A stretch of DNA of 64,000 nucleotides from Pedobacter sp. BAL39. Its GTDB lineage: Bacteria; Bacteroidota; Bacteroidia; Sphingobacteriales; Sphingobacteriaceae. The notes beneath the pieces are model-generated. The model made no database searches and had not been told where the DNA came from. It was given only the letters and a program-made list of their open reading frames with translations. Positions 1 through 9,736 of this stretch are shown one piece after another. Location: the NCBI RefSeq assembly GCF_000170795.1, contig NZ_ABCM01000005.1:1-64000 (forward strand), in the 5' to 3' direction. Numbering within the stretch: position 1 is the first letter of the stretch; each line of letters starts with the position of its first letter. Position numbers and translations under genes: made by a program.

Positions 1-113
1 CATCCTCTTTTTTTTGTCAGGTTGACAAGGTATACCTCGCTCTTCAAAGTACATTCAGCAGGCTTTTCTAGAGCTTTTCTATATCCCTATACCTTACATT
101 AGCTATGACAATA

Positions 114-144
114 CCTTGTGAAGACCTTGTGAACCCCTTGTGAA
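114..144. repeat. three phased CCTTGTGAA direct repeats
   Basis: CCTTGTGAA occurs at 114-122, 125-133 and 136-144, a period of 11 bp or about one helical turn. The repeats lie in the 191 bp downstream of the M61 peptidase gene, whose 3' end is at 192. Phased short direct repeats are typical of protein-binding operators, but the gene they might serve lies outside the window. I see no other feature in 1-191. Confidence 0.5.
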
Positions 145-191
145 TAGCGAACAAAACCCGAACAATGGGCGATAAAAACCCGAAAAAAAGT

Positions 192-1982
192 TTAAATACC
201 CATCCAGCCTTTTCTTACTTTGAGTTGTGCTGCTGAGGCATCCTTACGTATGGTCACATTAAGTTTCAGGTTCGGATTTGCCTTAATGGTCAGCTTGAAA
301 TCTCTAAGCACTCCTTCACGCAGGACGCTGACCGTGATGACGTCTCCTATCTTTGCACTGGTTACCGGAGCGGAGCGCTCTAAGGGAGCGCCAGAAGTCA
401 CCTCTCCATTTACACTCACCACTGCATCATTCACGTTCAAGCCCGCCAGCCATGCAGCAGAATTACGGGATACCGCACTGATAAATACAATTCCATTTGA
501 AGCCTTACTCGTCACACCAACATAAGGAATGCTATTGCCCTTATTTTCATCTACTACTGTAATACCTGCGTATTCGAAGTATTTGTCATATTCCACCGGA
601 ACAGTTCCATTGACGTATTTCTCCCAGAACCCGCTAAAGTCTTTTCCACTGATCTGCTCTACTTTCGCCTTAAACTCAGCGTCCGTATAACCGCGCTTTT
701 TAGCTTTGCCTTCCAGATACATCGCTTTCATGACGTCATCCAGGCTTTTTGCGCCTTTGGTAGCCTGACTGATCTCCAGGTCCATGATCAGACCAATGAT
801 CTCGCCCTTTCCATAATAGGAAATCGTAGCGTTATTTGAATTTTCATTAGGACGGTAAGATTTGATCCAGGCGTCATAGCTGGCCTCGGCTGCCGACTGT
901 ACCCTTGAGCCTGGTGTATTGTTTACGTTCGCCAATGCAGTAGCCAGGTTGGAAACAAAGGTCTCCGGAGTGTTGAAGCCCGCACGAAGCATCAGCTTAT
1001 TTTCATAATATGAAGTAAAACCTTCCGCCACCCAAAGGTTAGTTGTATAATTTTCATTATCGTAATCAAAAGGCCCCAACGCCACCGGACGCATTCTCTT
1101 TACATTCCAAAGGTGGTGATACTCATGTGCAACAAGGTCGAGAAAGGAGTTGTACCCTTCAGGTGTACCATATCCATCGCGGGATCCGCCGAGCACCGTT
1201 GAGTTCAGGTGCTCCAGACCACCACCTCCGCGCTCAAAATTATGTACGATAAAAGTATAATGCGCATTTGGATTCTCACCATAAATGGCCGTAGCCTGCT
1301 CCGCCACCTTAGCCATATCTACCTTTAAACGTTCTTTATCATAGTTCCCACCACCGTACATGGCTACCGTATGTTTTACACCAGAGGCCATGAAGTCGAA
1401 AACATCCTGATTTCCCACTTCAATAGGGCTATCAAAAAGAACATCAAAGTTCTCTGCTGAATAAGTAAATACCTGGCCCGCCACCGGTTCCAAACCTGTA
1501 GATACCTTAGTCCAGCCGGTATAAGGGTTTACCTTTACGGTACTTGGCAGGTTCAACTGACCGTCGGGATACATAAATATCCCGGTGCTTGAAAGAAAAG
1601 CATGTGTATCATCAACAAATGAAGTACGTACAGAAACTTCGAAAGCATACACCCGGTATTTTATTTTAAGCTCTTTCGCGGCACCATTATATATCCTCCA
1701 GGCATTCTTCCTGACTTTCTCGAACTTTAGAGCCTTGGCACCGGCGGTGGCACTAAACCCTTCGACACTTTTAGCAAACTCCCTGATCAGGTAAGAGCCC
1801 GGGGCCCATACCGGCATCTTCACGTCAATGTATTCCTTGGATAATCCGGAAATATTCATTTCCATCTCTACATAATGTGCATGCGGCTCTTTGAAACTTA
1901 CTTCAAACCCTACTTTTAATTGTGATTTTGATGTCATACCTAACGATAGTAATATTACTAACCCCAAAATTGATTTTTTCAT
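192..1982 (-). CDS. M61 family metallopeptidase with PDZ domain
   Basis: Probable exported glycyl-aminopeptidase-type zinc peptidase (MEROPS M61). A hydrophobic signal peptide comes first, then an N-terminal beta domain. The zinc motif HEYHH is near residue 288, and AEGFTSYYE near residue 320 supplies the likely third ligand. A PDZ domain with a GV-type carboxylate-binding loop occupies about residues 490-570. The length of about 596 residues is normal for Bacteroidota M61 proteins. An ATG two codons upstream (1988) is possible; I prefer 1982 because it gives a standard MKKS signal-peptide start. It is transcribed alone, divergently from the RND operon. The natural substrate is unknown; members prefer N-terminal Gly or Ala. 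Confidence 0.9.
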   Translation of the reverse strand: MKKSILGLVILLSLGMTSKSQLKVGFEVSFKEPHAHYVEMEMNISGLSKEYIDVKMPVWAPGSYLIREFAKSVEGFSATAGAKALKFEKVRKNAWRIYNGAAKELKIKYRVYAFEVSVRTSFVDDTHAFLSSTGIFMYPDGQLNLPSTVKVNPYTGWTKVSTGLEPVAGQVFTYSAENFDVLFDSPIEVGNQDVFDFMASGVKHTVAMYGGGNYDKERLKVDMAKVAEQATAIYGENPNAHYTFIVHNFERGGGGLEHLNSTVLGGSRDGYGTPEGYNSFLDLVAHEYHHLWNVKRMRPVALGPFDYDNENYTTNLWVAEGFTSYYENKLMLRAGFNTPETFVSNLATALANVNNTPGSRVQSAAEASYDAWIKSYRPNENSNNATISYYGKGEIIGLIMDLEISQATKGAKSLDDVMKAMYLEGKAKKRGYTDAEFKAKVEQISGKDFSGFWEKYVNGTVPVEYDKYFEYAGITVVDENKGNSIPYVGVTSKASNGIVFISAVSRNSAAWLAGLNVNDAVVSVNGEVTSGAPLERSAPVTSAKIGDVITVSVLREGVLRDFKLTIKANPNLKLNVTIRKDASAAQLKVRKGWMGI

Positions 1983-2121
1983 TAGCATGTTATTGTGTTT
2001 TGTTTAATTGCGGATGCGTATGCTGTCGGCAAATTTATCATTTATCATCCGTCATCAACTTTTAAAAAATAAATAGGCTGTAACATACTTAATACAAGCT
2101 ATTAGACGAAACTTATTTAGA

Positions 2122-2129
2122 TATTTTTG
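2122..2129 (+). promoter_or_regulatory. candidate -7 element of the RND operon promoter
   Basis: TATTTTTG matches the Bacteroidota -7 consensus TAnnTTTG and lies 29 bp before the adaptor start codon. No good TTTG -33 box sits at the usual 19-21 bp spacing. Just downstream, GTTCC and GGAAC (2131-2135 and 2146-2150) form a small dyad in the leader that could be an operator. Confidence 0.45.
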
Positions 2130-2158
2130 CGTTCCACATATACACGGAACAACCATTT

Positions 2159-3235
2159 ATGAAACTCAAGTACTTCATTTACGCCCTGCTGATCCTGGGC
2201 ATTGCCTACCTGATCTACCACCGCATCAGCACCAACAATAAAACTGCCATGGAAAATGGAGGAAAGGGGGCTGGAAAAGGTGCAGGAACGCCAGGACTAC
2301 AGGTAAATGGTGTAGTGGTGGATACCAGTTCCTTTAACAATCAGCTGGAGATTACCGGCAGCATTGAAGCCAATGAGACAGTAGCCCTAAAGTCTGAAGT
2401 ATCAGGCCTTGTTACAAGTATCAATTTTCAGGAAGGGTCAAATGTCAGCAAAGGTACTTTACTGGTCAAAATCAATGACCGCGACATCCAGGCCCAGTTG
2501 CAGGAAGCCCTTACGAAACAAAAGTTGTCTGCTACAAACGAAAACCGCTCCCGCCAGCTGCTCGACAAGGGTGCCATCAGCCAGGAAGAATACGACACTT
2601 CTCTCGCGGACCTCCAATCCTTAAAAGCACAGGCTCAGCTCATTCGTGCACAGCTTGCCAAAACGGCGATCTATGCGCCCTTTAGTGGCAGGATCGGGCT
2701 ACGCTCCATCTCCGCAGGCGAATACCTGACACCCGTCAAGACCATTGCCGTGTTGAGCAGCATAAACCCTTTAAAGGTCACCTTCTCTGTCCCTGAAAAA
2801 TATATGGCTCAGGTGAAAAACAACACATCGATATCCTTCAGCACTGACGGTTATTCCAAAACATTCAAAGGACGTATCTTCGCTATCGAGCCTGGAATCA
2901 ATACCGCAACCAGAACGCTTCAGATCAAGGCACTGGCCGACAATCCCGGAGGCGAACTCCTGCCGGGATCTTTTGCAAAAATCAGACTTTCACTCAGCAC
3001 CCTTAAAGGGGCCATACTCATTCCCAATGAAGCCATTATCCCTGTGCTCAATGGAAAAACAGTGTTCGTCAGCAGAAATGGAAAAGCTGCACAAATTGAA
3101 GTAGAAGCAGGCACAAGAACAGCGGAATCCATAGTGATCACTTCCGGCCTGAAGGTTGGAGACACGGTACTCACCACGGGTGCCATGGCACTGAAGCAAG
3201 ATGCTCCGGTAAAAGTAAGTGTGGTTAAAAAATAA
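2159..3235 (+). CDS. RND efflux periplasmic adaptor subunit
   Basis: Membrane fusion protein (HlyD/AcrA type) linking the inner-membrane RND pump to the outer-membrane channel. An uncleaved N-terminal transmembrane anchor spans about residues 4-22. A biotinyl-lipoyl half-motif (SEVSGLV...EGSNVSKG) lies near 77-97, an alpha-helical hairpin at about 105-165, and beta-barrel and membrane-proximal domains follow. The length of 358 is typical. It is the first gene of a three-gene operon, with 8 bp to the pump gene. A drug or organic-solvent efflux role follows from the family; the substrate cannot be read from sequence. Confidence 0.93.
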   Translation: MKLKYFIYALLILGIAYLIYHRISTNNKTAMENGGKGAGKGAGTPGLQVNGVVVDTSSFNNQLEITGSIEANETVALKSEVSGLVTSINFQEGSNVSKGTLLVKINDRDIQAQLQEALTKQKLSATNENRSRQLLDKGAISQEEYDTSLADLQSLKAQAQLIRAQLAKTAIYAPFSGRIGLRSISAGEYLTPVKTIAVLSSINPLKVTFSVPEKYMAQVKNNTSISFSTDGYSKTFKGRIFAIEPGINTATRTLQIKALADNPGGELLPGSFAKIRLSLSTLKGAILIPNEAIIPVLNGKTVFVSRNGKAAQIEVEAGTRTAESIVITSGLKVGDTVLTTGAMALKQDAPVKVSVVKK

Positions 3236-3243
3236 GTTTCGTT

Positions 3244-6200
3244 ATGAGCATTTCTACCACCAGTATTAAAAGACCTGTACTCGCCATTGTCATGAACCTC
3301 ATGATCCTACTGTTTGGCGTAATCGGATACAACTTCCTTGGTGTCAGGGAATTTCCAAATATTGATCCCACTGTTGTTTCTGTACGCACCTCCTACCCTG
3401 GAGCGAACTCCGATATCATTGAGTCACAGATTACCGAGCCCCTTGAAAAATCCATCAACGGCATTGACGGCATACGTAACATCTCCTCGTCCAGCAACCA
3501 GGGGAGCAGCAACATCACCATTGAGTTCAACCTGGATAAAAATATTGATGATGCGGCAAACGACGTCAGGGACAAGGTGTCCCAGGCAGCACGCAGTTTA
3601 CCCAAAGACATTGACGGAAACCCCGTGGTCAGCAAAGCCGATGCGAACTCCGACGCGGTCATCACCATGACGATACAAAGCGATAAACGCAATGTCATGG
3701 AACTGAGTGATTTTGCGGAAAATGTGATCGCTGACAGGCTCCAGACCATCACAGGAGTCAGCAGCATCCAGATCCAGGGCCAGCGTAAGTACGCCATGCG
3801 CATCCGCATTGAACCTGACAAACTCTCCGCCTATGGACTAACGTCTCAGGATATCCTGACGGCCCTCGACCGGGAGAACGTGGAGCTTCCTTCAGGGAAG
3901 ATTACCGGCGCCAATACAGAACTGATTGTAAAAACCCTGGGGAAACTCACCGACGAGTCCGAATTTAATGACCTTATCCTGAAGTCGGATTCCGGAAATG
4001 TAGTAAGGTTGAAAGACGTTGGTTTCGCAGAACTCGGTTCTGAGAACGAAGAAACGGTACTCCGTGAATCCGGAAAACCAATGGTTGCCGTAGGCCTCGT
4101 CCCGCAGCCGGGGGCCAACTATCTCGACATCTCCAAAGAGTTCGACAAGAGATTTGCACAACTGCAGAAAGATGTGCCGGAAGACATTAAACTCGCCATC
4201 TCCATTGACACGACGAAGTTCATTAAACTGTCTGTTACGGAAGTGGCTGAAACCATTATCCTCTCGCTGATCCTCGTGATCATCATCATTTACCTGTTTT
4301 TCCGTGACTGGGCCATTGCCATAAGGCCATTGATAGATATTCCTGTTTCTTTGATTTTCACGTTTTTCATCATGTACATCTTTGGGTTCTCCATCAATGT
4401 ATTATCTCTGCTGGCCATCGTACTGGCAACGGGACTGGTGGTAGATGATGGCATCGTGGTCACCGAAAACATCTTCAAAAAAGTGGAGGAAGGGTACTCC
4501 CCTTTCGAAGCAGCAATAAAAGGATCCAATGAAATTTTCTTCGCGGTCATCTCCATCTCAATCACACTGGCGGCAGTGTTCCTTCCTGTAATCTTCCTGG
4601 AAGGCTTCGTAGGCCGCCTGTTCCGTGAATTTGGAATTGTGATCGGCGCCGCTGTACTCATATCCGCTTTTGTATCATTGACATTGACGCCAATGCTGAA
4701 TGCTTACCTGATGAAGAAAACGGGACATAAAAAATCTAAGTTTTACAACCTTACCGAACCTTACTTCGTTAAGCTCAACGACAGCTACTCAGATAAACTC
4801 AACCGGTTCCTGGATAAAAAATGGCTATCCATCCCGATCATCCTCATCTGTCTGGGGCTCATCGTGCTGTTTTGGAAGATCATTCCTAAAGAAACAGCGC
4901 CTTATGATGACCGTAGTGCGGTGAACATGAATGTGACGACTCCTGAGGGTGCTTCATTTGCTTATACAGACCGCTTTATGATGAACCTGCAGCAAATGGT
5001 TACGGACTCGATCCCAGAGAAAAAAGTGAACATCACCATCACCTCTCCCGGATTTGGTGGAGGATCTACCAACAGCGGGTTTGTAAGAATGGCGCTGACG
5101 GATCCCGGCGATCGCGACCAGTCGCAGGCTGACGTAGCGGCCAAACTCACCAGAATTACCAGGAAACACACAGATGGAAAGGTAATTGTCAGCCAGCAGC
5201 CCACCATTTCTGTTGGTCGCCGCGGGGGCCTGCCCATCAACTATATCATTCAGGCGCAAAATTTTGAAAAGTTAAGGGAGAAGGTTCCCTTGTTTATGGA
5301 TGAGGTGGCCAGGAACCCGACTTTTACCACTTCGGATGTAAACCTTAAATTTAACAAACCTGAGATCAACCTGACCATCGACCGTGACAAGGCAAAAAAC
5401 CTTGGCGTCTCGGTATCCGACATCGGACTTGCATTGCAGCTCGGACTAAGTGGTCAGCGTTTCTCCTATTTCTTCATGAACGGCAAGCAGTACCAGGTAA
5501 TCGGGCAGTTTGAGGTGAGCGACAGGAAGTCACCGCTCGACCTGAGCTCTATCTATGTAAGGAATGATAAAAATCAACTGATCCAGGTGGACAACCTCGT
5601 CATTGCCAAAGAGCAAAGCAGTCCCCCACAACTTTACCGGAACAACAGGTTCATTTCTGCAACCGTGTCGGCGGGGCTTGCGCCGGGTAAGAGCATCGGG
5701 GATGGACTGGATGCCATGGACCAGATCGCTGCCAAAGTTCTGGATGAGACTTTTTCCACGGATCTTGGGGGCGAATCAAGGGACTTTAAAGAAAGTTCTT
5801 CGAACACACTGTTCGCCTTCGGCCTTGCACTGCTCCTGGTGTACCTCATTCTCTCTGCACAGTTCGAAAGCTTCGTTGACCCTGTGATCATTATCCTTAC
5901 CGTGCCGATGGCCGTAGCAGGGGCCTTCCTCTCGCTATGGCTCTTTGGGCAAAGCTGGAACATCTTCAGCCAGATTGGCACCATTATGCTCATCGGTCTG
6001 GTGACCAAAAACGGGATTTTGATTGTAGAGTTCGCCAATCAGCTGAAAGAACAGGGGGCAACGGTACACGACGCCATCAGAGAAGCCGCAGTATCACGTT
6101 TGAGACCAATTCTTATGACCAGTCTAGCCATTGCCATCGGGGCACTGCCGATTGCGATGGCACTCGGTGCGGCAGCAAAGAGCCGCATGGGTATGGGCAT

Positions 6201-6348
6201 TGTGATTGTCGGCGGGACAATGTTCTCATTGGTACTGACCCTCTTTGTCATCCCGGCCATTTACTCTTACTGGTCAAAAGAACACAAAGCAAACACCGAA
6301 CTGGAACAATCATTAAAAGCAGCGTTAGCTCATGAAAACGACAACTAA
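3244..6348 (+). CDS. RND efflux transporter permease
   Basis: Inner-membrane proton-driven pump of the hydrophobe/amphiphile efflux (HAE1, AcrB/MexF-like) family. Its 1,034 residues show the usual duplicated layout: TM1 at about 13-30, a large periplasmic porter domain, TM2-6 at about 335-510, a second porter domain, and TM8-12 at about 860-1015. The proton-relay aspartates appear in the TM4 motif GLVVDDGIVVTEN. The 3' end overlaps the outer-membrane channel gene by 17 bp, so the two are translationally coupled. Confidence 0.96.
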   Translation: MSISTTSIKRPVLAIVMNLMILLFGVIGYNFLGVREFPNIDPTVVSVRTSYPGANSDIIESQITEPLEKSINGIDGIRNISSSSNQGSSNITIEFNLDKNIDDAANDVRDKVSQAARSLPKDIDGNPVVSKADANSDAVITMTIQSDKRNVMELSDFAENVIADRLQTITGVSSIQIQGQRKYAMRIRIEPDKLSAYGLTSQDILTALDRENVELPSGKITGANTELIVKTLGKLTDESEFNDLILKSDSGNVVRLKDVGFAELGSENEETVLRESGKPMVAVGLVPQPGANYLDISKEFDKRFAQLQKDVPEDIKLAISIDTTKFIKLSVTEVAETIILSLILVIIIIYLFFRDWAIAIRPLIDIPVSLIFTFFIMYIFGFSINVLSLLAIVLATGLVVDDGIVVTENIFKKVEEGYSPFEAAIKGSNEIFFAVISISITLAAVFLPVIFLEGFVGRLFREFGIVIGAAVLISAFVSLTLTPMLNAYLMKKTGHKKSKFYNLTEPYFVKLNDSYSDKLNRFLDKKWLSIPIILICLGLIVLFWKIIPKETAPYDDRSAVNMNVTTPEGASFAYTDRFMMNLQQMVTDSIPEKKVNITITSPGFGGGSTNSGFVRMALTDPGDRDQSQADVAAKLTRITRKHTDGKVIVSQQPTISVGRRGGLPINYIIQAQNFEKLREKVPLFMDEVARNPTFTTSDVNLKFNKPEINLTIDRDKAKNLGVSVSDIGLALQLGLSGQRFSYFFMNGKQYQVIGQFEVSDRKSPLDLSSIYVRNDKNQLIQVDNLVIAKEQSSPPQLYRNNRFISATVSAGLAPGKSIGDGLDAMDQIAAKVLDETFSTDLGGESRDFKESSSNTLFAFGLALLLVYLILSAQFESFVDPVIIILTVPMAVAGAFLSLWLFGQSWNIFSQIGTIMLIGLVTKNGILIVEFANQLKEQGATVHDAIREAAVSRLRPILMTSLAIAIGALPIAMALGAAAKSRMGMGIVIVGGTMFSLVLTLFVIPAIYSYWSKEHKANTELEQSLKAALAHENDN

Positions 6349-7654
6349 GGTTAAGGGGATACTGTTCTGCATGGCCATGCTGGCCTTTTTCCCTGTTGCC
6401 AGGGCACAGGAAAAACTAAGCCTCCAGGAAGCCATCAGCATAGCCTTAAAGAATAACTATGATATCCGGCTCATCAATAATGAGGCGGCAATTGCAAAAA
6501 ACAACGCTAATCCGGGCAATGCTGGCCTGTTGCCTGCACTAACGGCCAACTATGCCAATGGCGGCAGCCGGCAAAACTCTGTGCAGACACCTGCAACGGG
6601 CGAGGAACGCAGAATAAATGGCGCCAGAAATACCAATCAGAGTTATGGTGTAGCACTGGACTGGACGGTGTTTGATGGTTTCCAGATGTTCGCCAACTAT
6701 GAACGGCTGAAAGAATTGCAGAAGCTCGGAGAGGTGAATGCTAAAAGCACCATTCTGGCGACGATTGCTGATGTCATCAATGGCTACTATGCGGTCGTCA
6801 GGCAGCAGGAGCTTGTCGTAGCTACAGATACCGCACTGGACATCTCGCGGTTACGCATTACCATTGCTCAAAATAAACTAAGCATCGGCCGGGGCTCCCG
6901 CCTGGACGTACTTGCTGCAACGGTCGACTACAATGCGGACACCTCGCTCTACCTGCAGCAAAAAAATCAGCTGCGCAACAATATAGTGTTGCTCAACCAG
7001 GTGATGGCCCGGGATGTGACCATCGAATTCCGCGCAACAGATAGCATCAGCATTGACCGCTCTTTGAGCTATACCGATATGGCTACACAAGCTGAGCAAC
7101 TCAGCCCCATCTTACAGGCAGCGTTCATCAATAAAAAAGTGGCCGAACTCAACCTGAAACAGGTGAAGGGACAACGCTATCCGATCGTGGGGGTAAACAG
7201 TGGTTACGAATTTTCGAAAAGCACCAGTCCCACAGGATTCAACCAGCAATTCAGGGCCAATGGATTCACATATGGACTAACAGCAAGCCTACCCCTGTTT
7301 AACGGCTTTCTACAGCGTCAAAATGAGCGTAATGCTAAAATAAACATCAGCTCTTCCAGCTTAAACCTGGAAAAGACCCGGACGGACCTCCATGCACAAC
7401 TGCTGTCGGCTTATCAGAATTACACCACCAATCTCGACCTCCTTAAAGTAGAGGACAACAATGTAGACATCGCCAGACAAAACCTGGACATCACCCTGGA
7501 AAAATACAGGCTGGGAAGCATTGCTCCATTGGAACTCCGTGAAGCACAGCGCAACTCCATTGATGCCATTACCAGGTTCCTGGATGCGGAGTATCAGGCA
7601 AAACTTACAGAAATCAGCCTAAAAGAAATTAGCGGCACCTTAAATATTCAATAA
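6332..7654 (+). CDS. TolC family outer membrane efflux protein
   Basis: Outer-membrane channel of the tripartite pump. A signal peptide ends near FPVARAQ, and the mature part is mainly amphipathic alpha-helix in two repeats (first helix LSLQEAISIALKNN; closing helices near YRLGSIAPLELREAQRN), which is diagnostic of TolC proteins. The length of 440 is typical. Its start lies inside the pump gene, consistent with a single adaptor-pump-channel transcript. Confidence 0.93.
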   Translation: MKTTTKVKGILFCMAMLAFFPVARAQEKLSLQEAISIALKNNYDIRLINNEAAIAKNNANPGNAGLLPALTANYANGGSRQNSVQTPATGEERRINGARNTNQSYGVALDWTVFDGFQMFANYERLKELQKLGEVNAKSTILATIADVINGYYAVVRQQELVVATDTALDISRLRITIAQNKLSIGRGSRLDVLAATVDYNADTSLYLQQKNQLRNNIVLLNQVMARDVTIEFRATDSISIDRSLSYTDMATQAEQLSPILQAAFINKKVAELNLKQVKGQRYPIVGVNSGYEFSKSTSPTGFNQQFRANGFTYGLTASLPLFNGFLQRQNERNAKINISSSSLNLEKTRTDLHAQLLSAYQNYTTNLDLLKVEDNNVDIARQNLDITLEKYRLGSIAPLELREAQRNSIDAITRFLDAEYQAKLTEISLKEISGTLNIQ

Positions 7655-7672
7655 GATTACTATTTTTAGCAA

Positions 7673-8527
7673 ATGATTCTAGTAGCAGACAGTGGTTCTT
7701 CAAAGACCGATTGGATGGGTTATAGTCCCAGTGAGACGATCAATTTCAGTACACAGGGAATCAACCCTTATTTTTTAAATGCCCACGACATTTACAAACT
7801 ATTTTCTAAAAAGAAAGACATTGCTGCCTATGCAGATAAGGTGACTGAGATTTACTTTTTTGGTGCAGGATGCTCCTCTCCGGATAAGGTAGAAGTGATC
7901 TCCAACGGGATCTCTTCCTTCTTCACCAAGGCTTACGTATCCGTAGAGCATGATTTGCTTGGATCGGCTTATGCGACCTGTGGGGACCGCCCAGGGCTGA
8001 CCTGTATCCTTGGAACAGGGTCAAACATCTCCTATTATGATGGCAAGGATGTTCAGGAAGGCACACATGGACTTGGTTATGTATTGGGTGATGAAGGTTC
8101 GGGTACCTATTTCGGCAGGAAGTTGATTACCTCTTATCTATATGGCCATATGCCTGCAGACCTCAGACCTGACTTTGCAGAGAATTACCATATTGATAAG
8201 GAAACAGTGATCACGAACCTATACCAGAGTGCATCACCAAACACTTATCTTGCATCGGTAAGCCGTTTTATGGCAGAACATCGTTCACATCCTTTCATCA
8301 TCAATATCCTGCGGGAAGGTTTTCAGGAGTTTGTAGACAGCAACATCAAAGATTACCCGGACTATAAAGTCCTTGAATCACATTTTGTTGGCTCTATTGC
8401 CTTCTATTATCAGGATATCCTGAGAGAAGTATGTGAAGCCAATGAAATAAAAGTAGGCGCCATCTACCAGAAACCTATTGAGGGAATTTACAACTATATC
8501 CTTCGCAAGGAAGGCATCATGGTCTGA
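7673..8527 (+). CDS. BadF/BadG/BcrA/BcrD-type ATPase, probable N-acetylglucosamine kinase
   Basis: Cytoplasmic ASKHA-fold kinase, most like Bacteroidota NAGK proteins that phosphorylate amino sugars released from cell-wall recycling or chitin. The phosphate-1 loop is ADSGSSKTDW at residues 5-14, the phosphate-2 loop is GTGSNISYYDG near 119-129, and GYVLGDEGSG follows near 136-145. The length of 284 is typical. It starts 18 bp after the TolC gene on the same strand, though a different function suggests its own regulation. It ends in a strong bidirectional terminator. Substrate assignment is by family resemblance only. Confidence 0.85.
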   Translation: MILVADSGSSKTDWMGYSPSETINFSTQGINPYFLNAHDIYKLFSKKKDIAAYADKVTEIYFFGAGCSSPDKVEVISNGISSFFTKAYVSVEHDLLGSAYATCGDRPGLTCILGTGSNISYYDGKDVQEGTHGLGYVLGDEGSGTYFGRKLITSYLYGHMPADLRPDFAENYHIDKETVITNLYQSASPNTYLASVSRFMAEHRSHPFIINILREGFQEFVDSNIKDYPDYKVLESHFVGSIAFYYQDILREVCEANEIKVGAIYQKPIEGIYNYILRKEGIMV

Positions 8528-8535
8528 TCATAAAA

Positions 8536-8602
8536 ATCAAAAACTGCATAAAAAATAGATCCTGAACTGCGTTCAGGATCTATTTTTTATGCAGTTTTTG
8601 AT
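8536..8602. terminator. 32-bp perfect inverted repeat, bidirectional terminator
   Basis: Arms 8536-8567 and 8571-8602 are perfect reverse complements around a TGC loop. Each strand reads as a GC-containing stem followed by a T-rich run, so it can end transcription of the kinase gene from the left and of the GAF gene from the right. The last five sense codons and stop of the GAF gene lie inside the right arm. Confidence 0.9.
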
Positions 8603-9138
8603 TTAAGCTGTTCTGTTGAAGAAGATTTACCTACCCGTTTGTTCATCTCATTTCTCACCATGAGTGCCACCAGTTCCAGTTTCTTTTTATCATCAGCGGT
8701 AAAGCTGCGTGGCTTCTGGTCCACTACACATACCACACCGACCTTAAAACCCTCATCCGTAGTGATTGCCGCAGCGGCGTAAAAGCGCAGCCCAATTTCC
8801 GCTGCGATGAGCGGGTTGGAGATCAGACAAGGGCGATCACGGTCCATAATGTCTTCATAAACCGTAAAACAATCATTCAATATGGCCATAGAACACAAAC
8901 TGGAATCGCGATCAACAGCATTCCCCCCCTCACCACTCTGATCTGCTTTTGTCCAGACTTTGTCTTTATCCACAAAATTGATCATCGCTACAGGTGTATT
9001 CATCGTCGTTGCTGTAAATGCAGCAAGCTGGTCAAATATCGGCTCCCTCTTAGTATATAAAATTTTATACTTCTTCAAATTTTCCAAACGTGCCTCTTCA
9101 TCTGACGGAACGATAGCACTACCTAAAATATTCTTCAA
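8587..9138 (-). CDS. GAF domain-containing protein
   Basis: Stand-alone cytoplasmic GAF sensor. About residues 20-170 form a GAF fold (FDQLAAFTATTMNTPVAMINF, a central SLCSMAI, then VCVVDQKPRSF near the end), a class common in Bacteroidota and in cyanobacterial-type sensor modules. No output domain is attached, so it probably works by protein interaction or small-ligand binding. No in-frame ATG exists near the N-terminus; the frame opens with TTG at 9138, and an in-frame TAA lies five codons upstream of it. The C-terminal codons lie within the terminator arm. The ligand is unknown. Confidence 0.8.
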   Translation of the reverse strand: MKNILGSAIVPSDEEARLENLKKYKILYTKREPIFDQLAAFTATTMNTPVAMINFVDKDKVWTKADQSGEGGNAVDRDSSLCSMAILNDCFTVYEDIMDRDRPCLISNPLIAAEIGLRFYAAAAITTDEGFKVGVVCVVDQKPRSFTADDKKKLELVALMVRNEMNKRVGKSSSTEQLKSKTA

Positions 9139-9547
9139 ATCCCTTACTATTTATGTCAATCCCCTTCTACCTTGCAATTACTATACCCTACAACCAGCAC
9201 CTATATTGAGTGCGCCACACTTCATCACCTGCATACCAGAAAATAACAATGCAAGCGCCAAATCGATCATTTAAATACTGGTAAATCGTATTTATAGCCA
9301 TAGCAAAAGCTTCAGCCCTATGACTTAAGTCTTTTCCCAAAATGGGCGATTTTTACTCAACTTGATGATTAATGACCTATGTTTACCACGTTAAAATGTA
9401 ATAGTCTACCGGCTATTTCTAAGGATTATCACCACCTACATACCGTAAATATAAGTGAATGAAGTTCATTTTCTTAATGATAATCAACAAATTACGGAGA
9501 AAATGACAAATTTGACAGACAGGCAACTTAAGCTAGCGCCCGAGCTA
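9139..9547. other. intergenic stretch with no recognised gene
   Basis: About 400 AT-rich bases between the GAF gene start and a small minus-strand ORF. I found no convincing coding frame, tRNA or strong hairpin. It should carry the GAF gene promoter, but I could not identify a clear TAnnTTTG element. Confidence 0.5.
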
Positions 9548-9736
9548 TTAAGCCTCCACTTTTTCGGAATAGACAAAAACCCAGCCCAGATTTTTTTGCT
9601 TTTCGTATCGCACCTTGTAATTGTGATGAGGCGGAATAGTAAAGAAAAATTCGAGAAAAGTCGCTTCAGGGTCTTTAGGGATAAAACCGGGAAGCAGGGT
9701 ATCTGCGATGAGCTGGATCTGTGCTGGCGAATGCAT
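9548..9736 (-). CDS. small hypothetical protein (62 aa)
   Basis: Short ORF with normal protein composition (MHSPAQIQLIADTLLPGFIP...), acidic and aromatic residues, no signal peptide and no membrane segment. It looks more protein-like than the longer overlapping frames on either strand (9455-9742 plus, 9484-9783 minus). No family recognised. It is divergent from the PorP gene at 9822. Confidence 0.5.
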   Translation of the reverse strand: MHSPAQIQLIADTLLPGFIPKDPEATFLEFFFTIPPHHNYKVRYEKQKNLGWVFVYSEKVEA

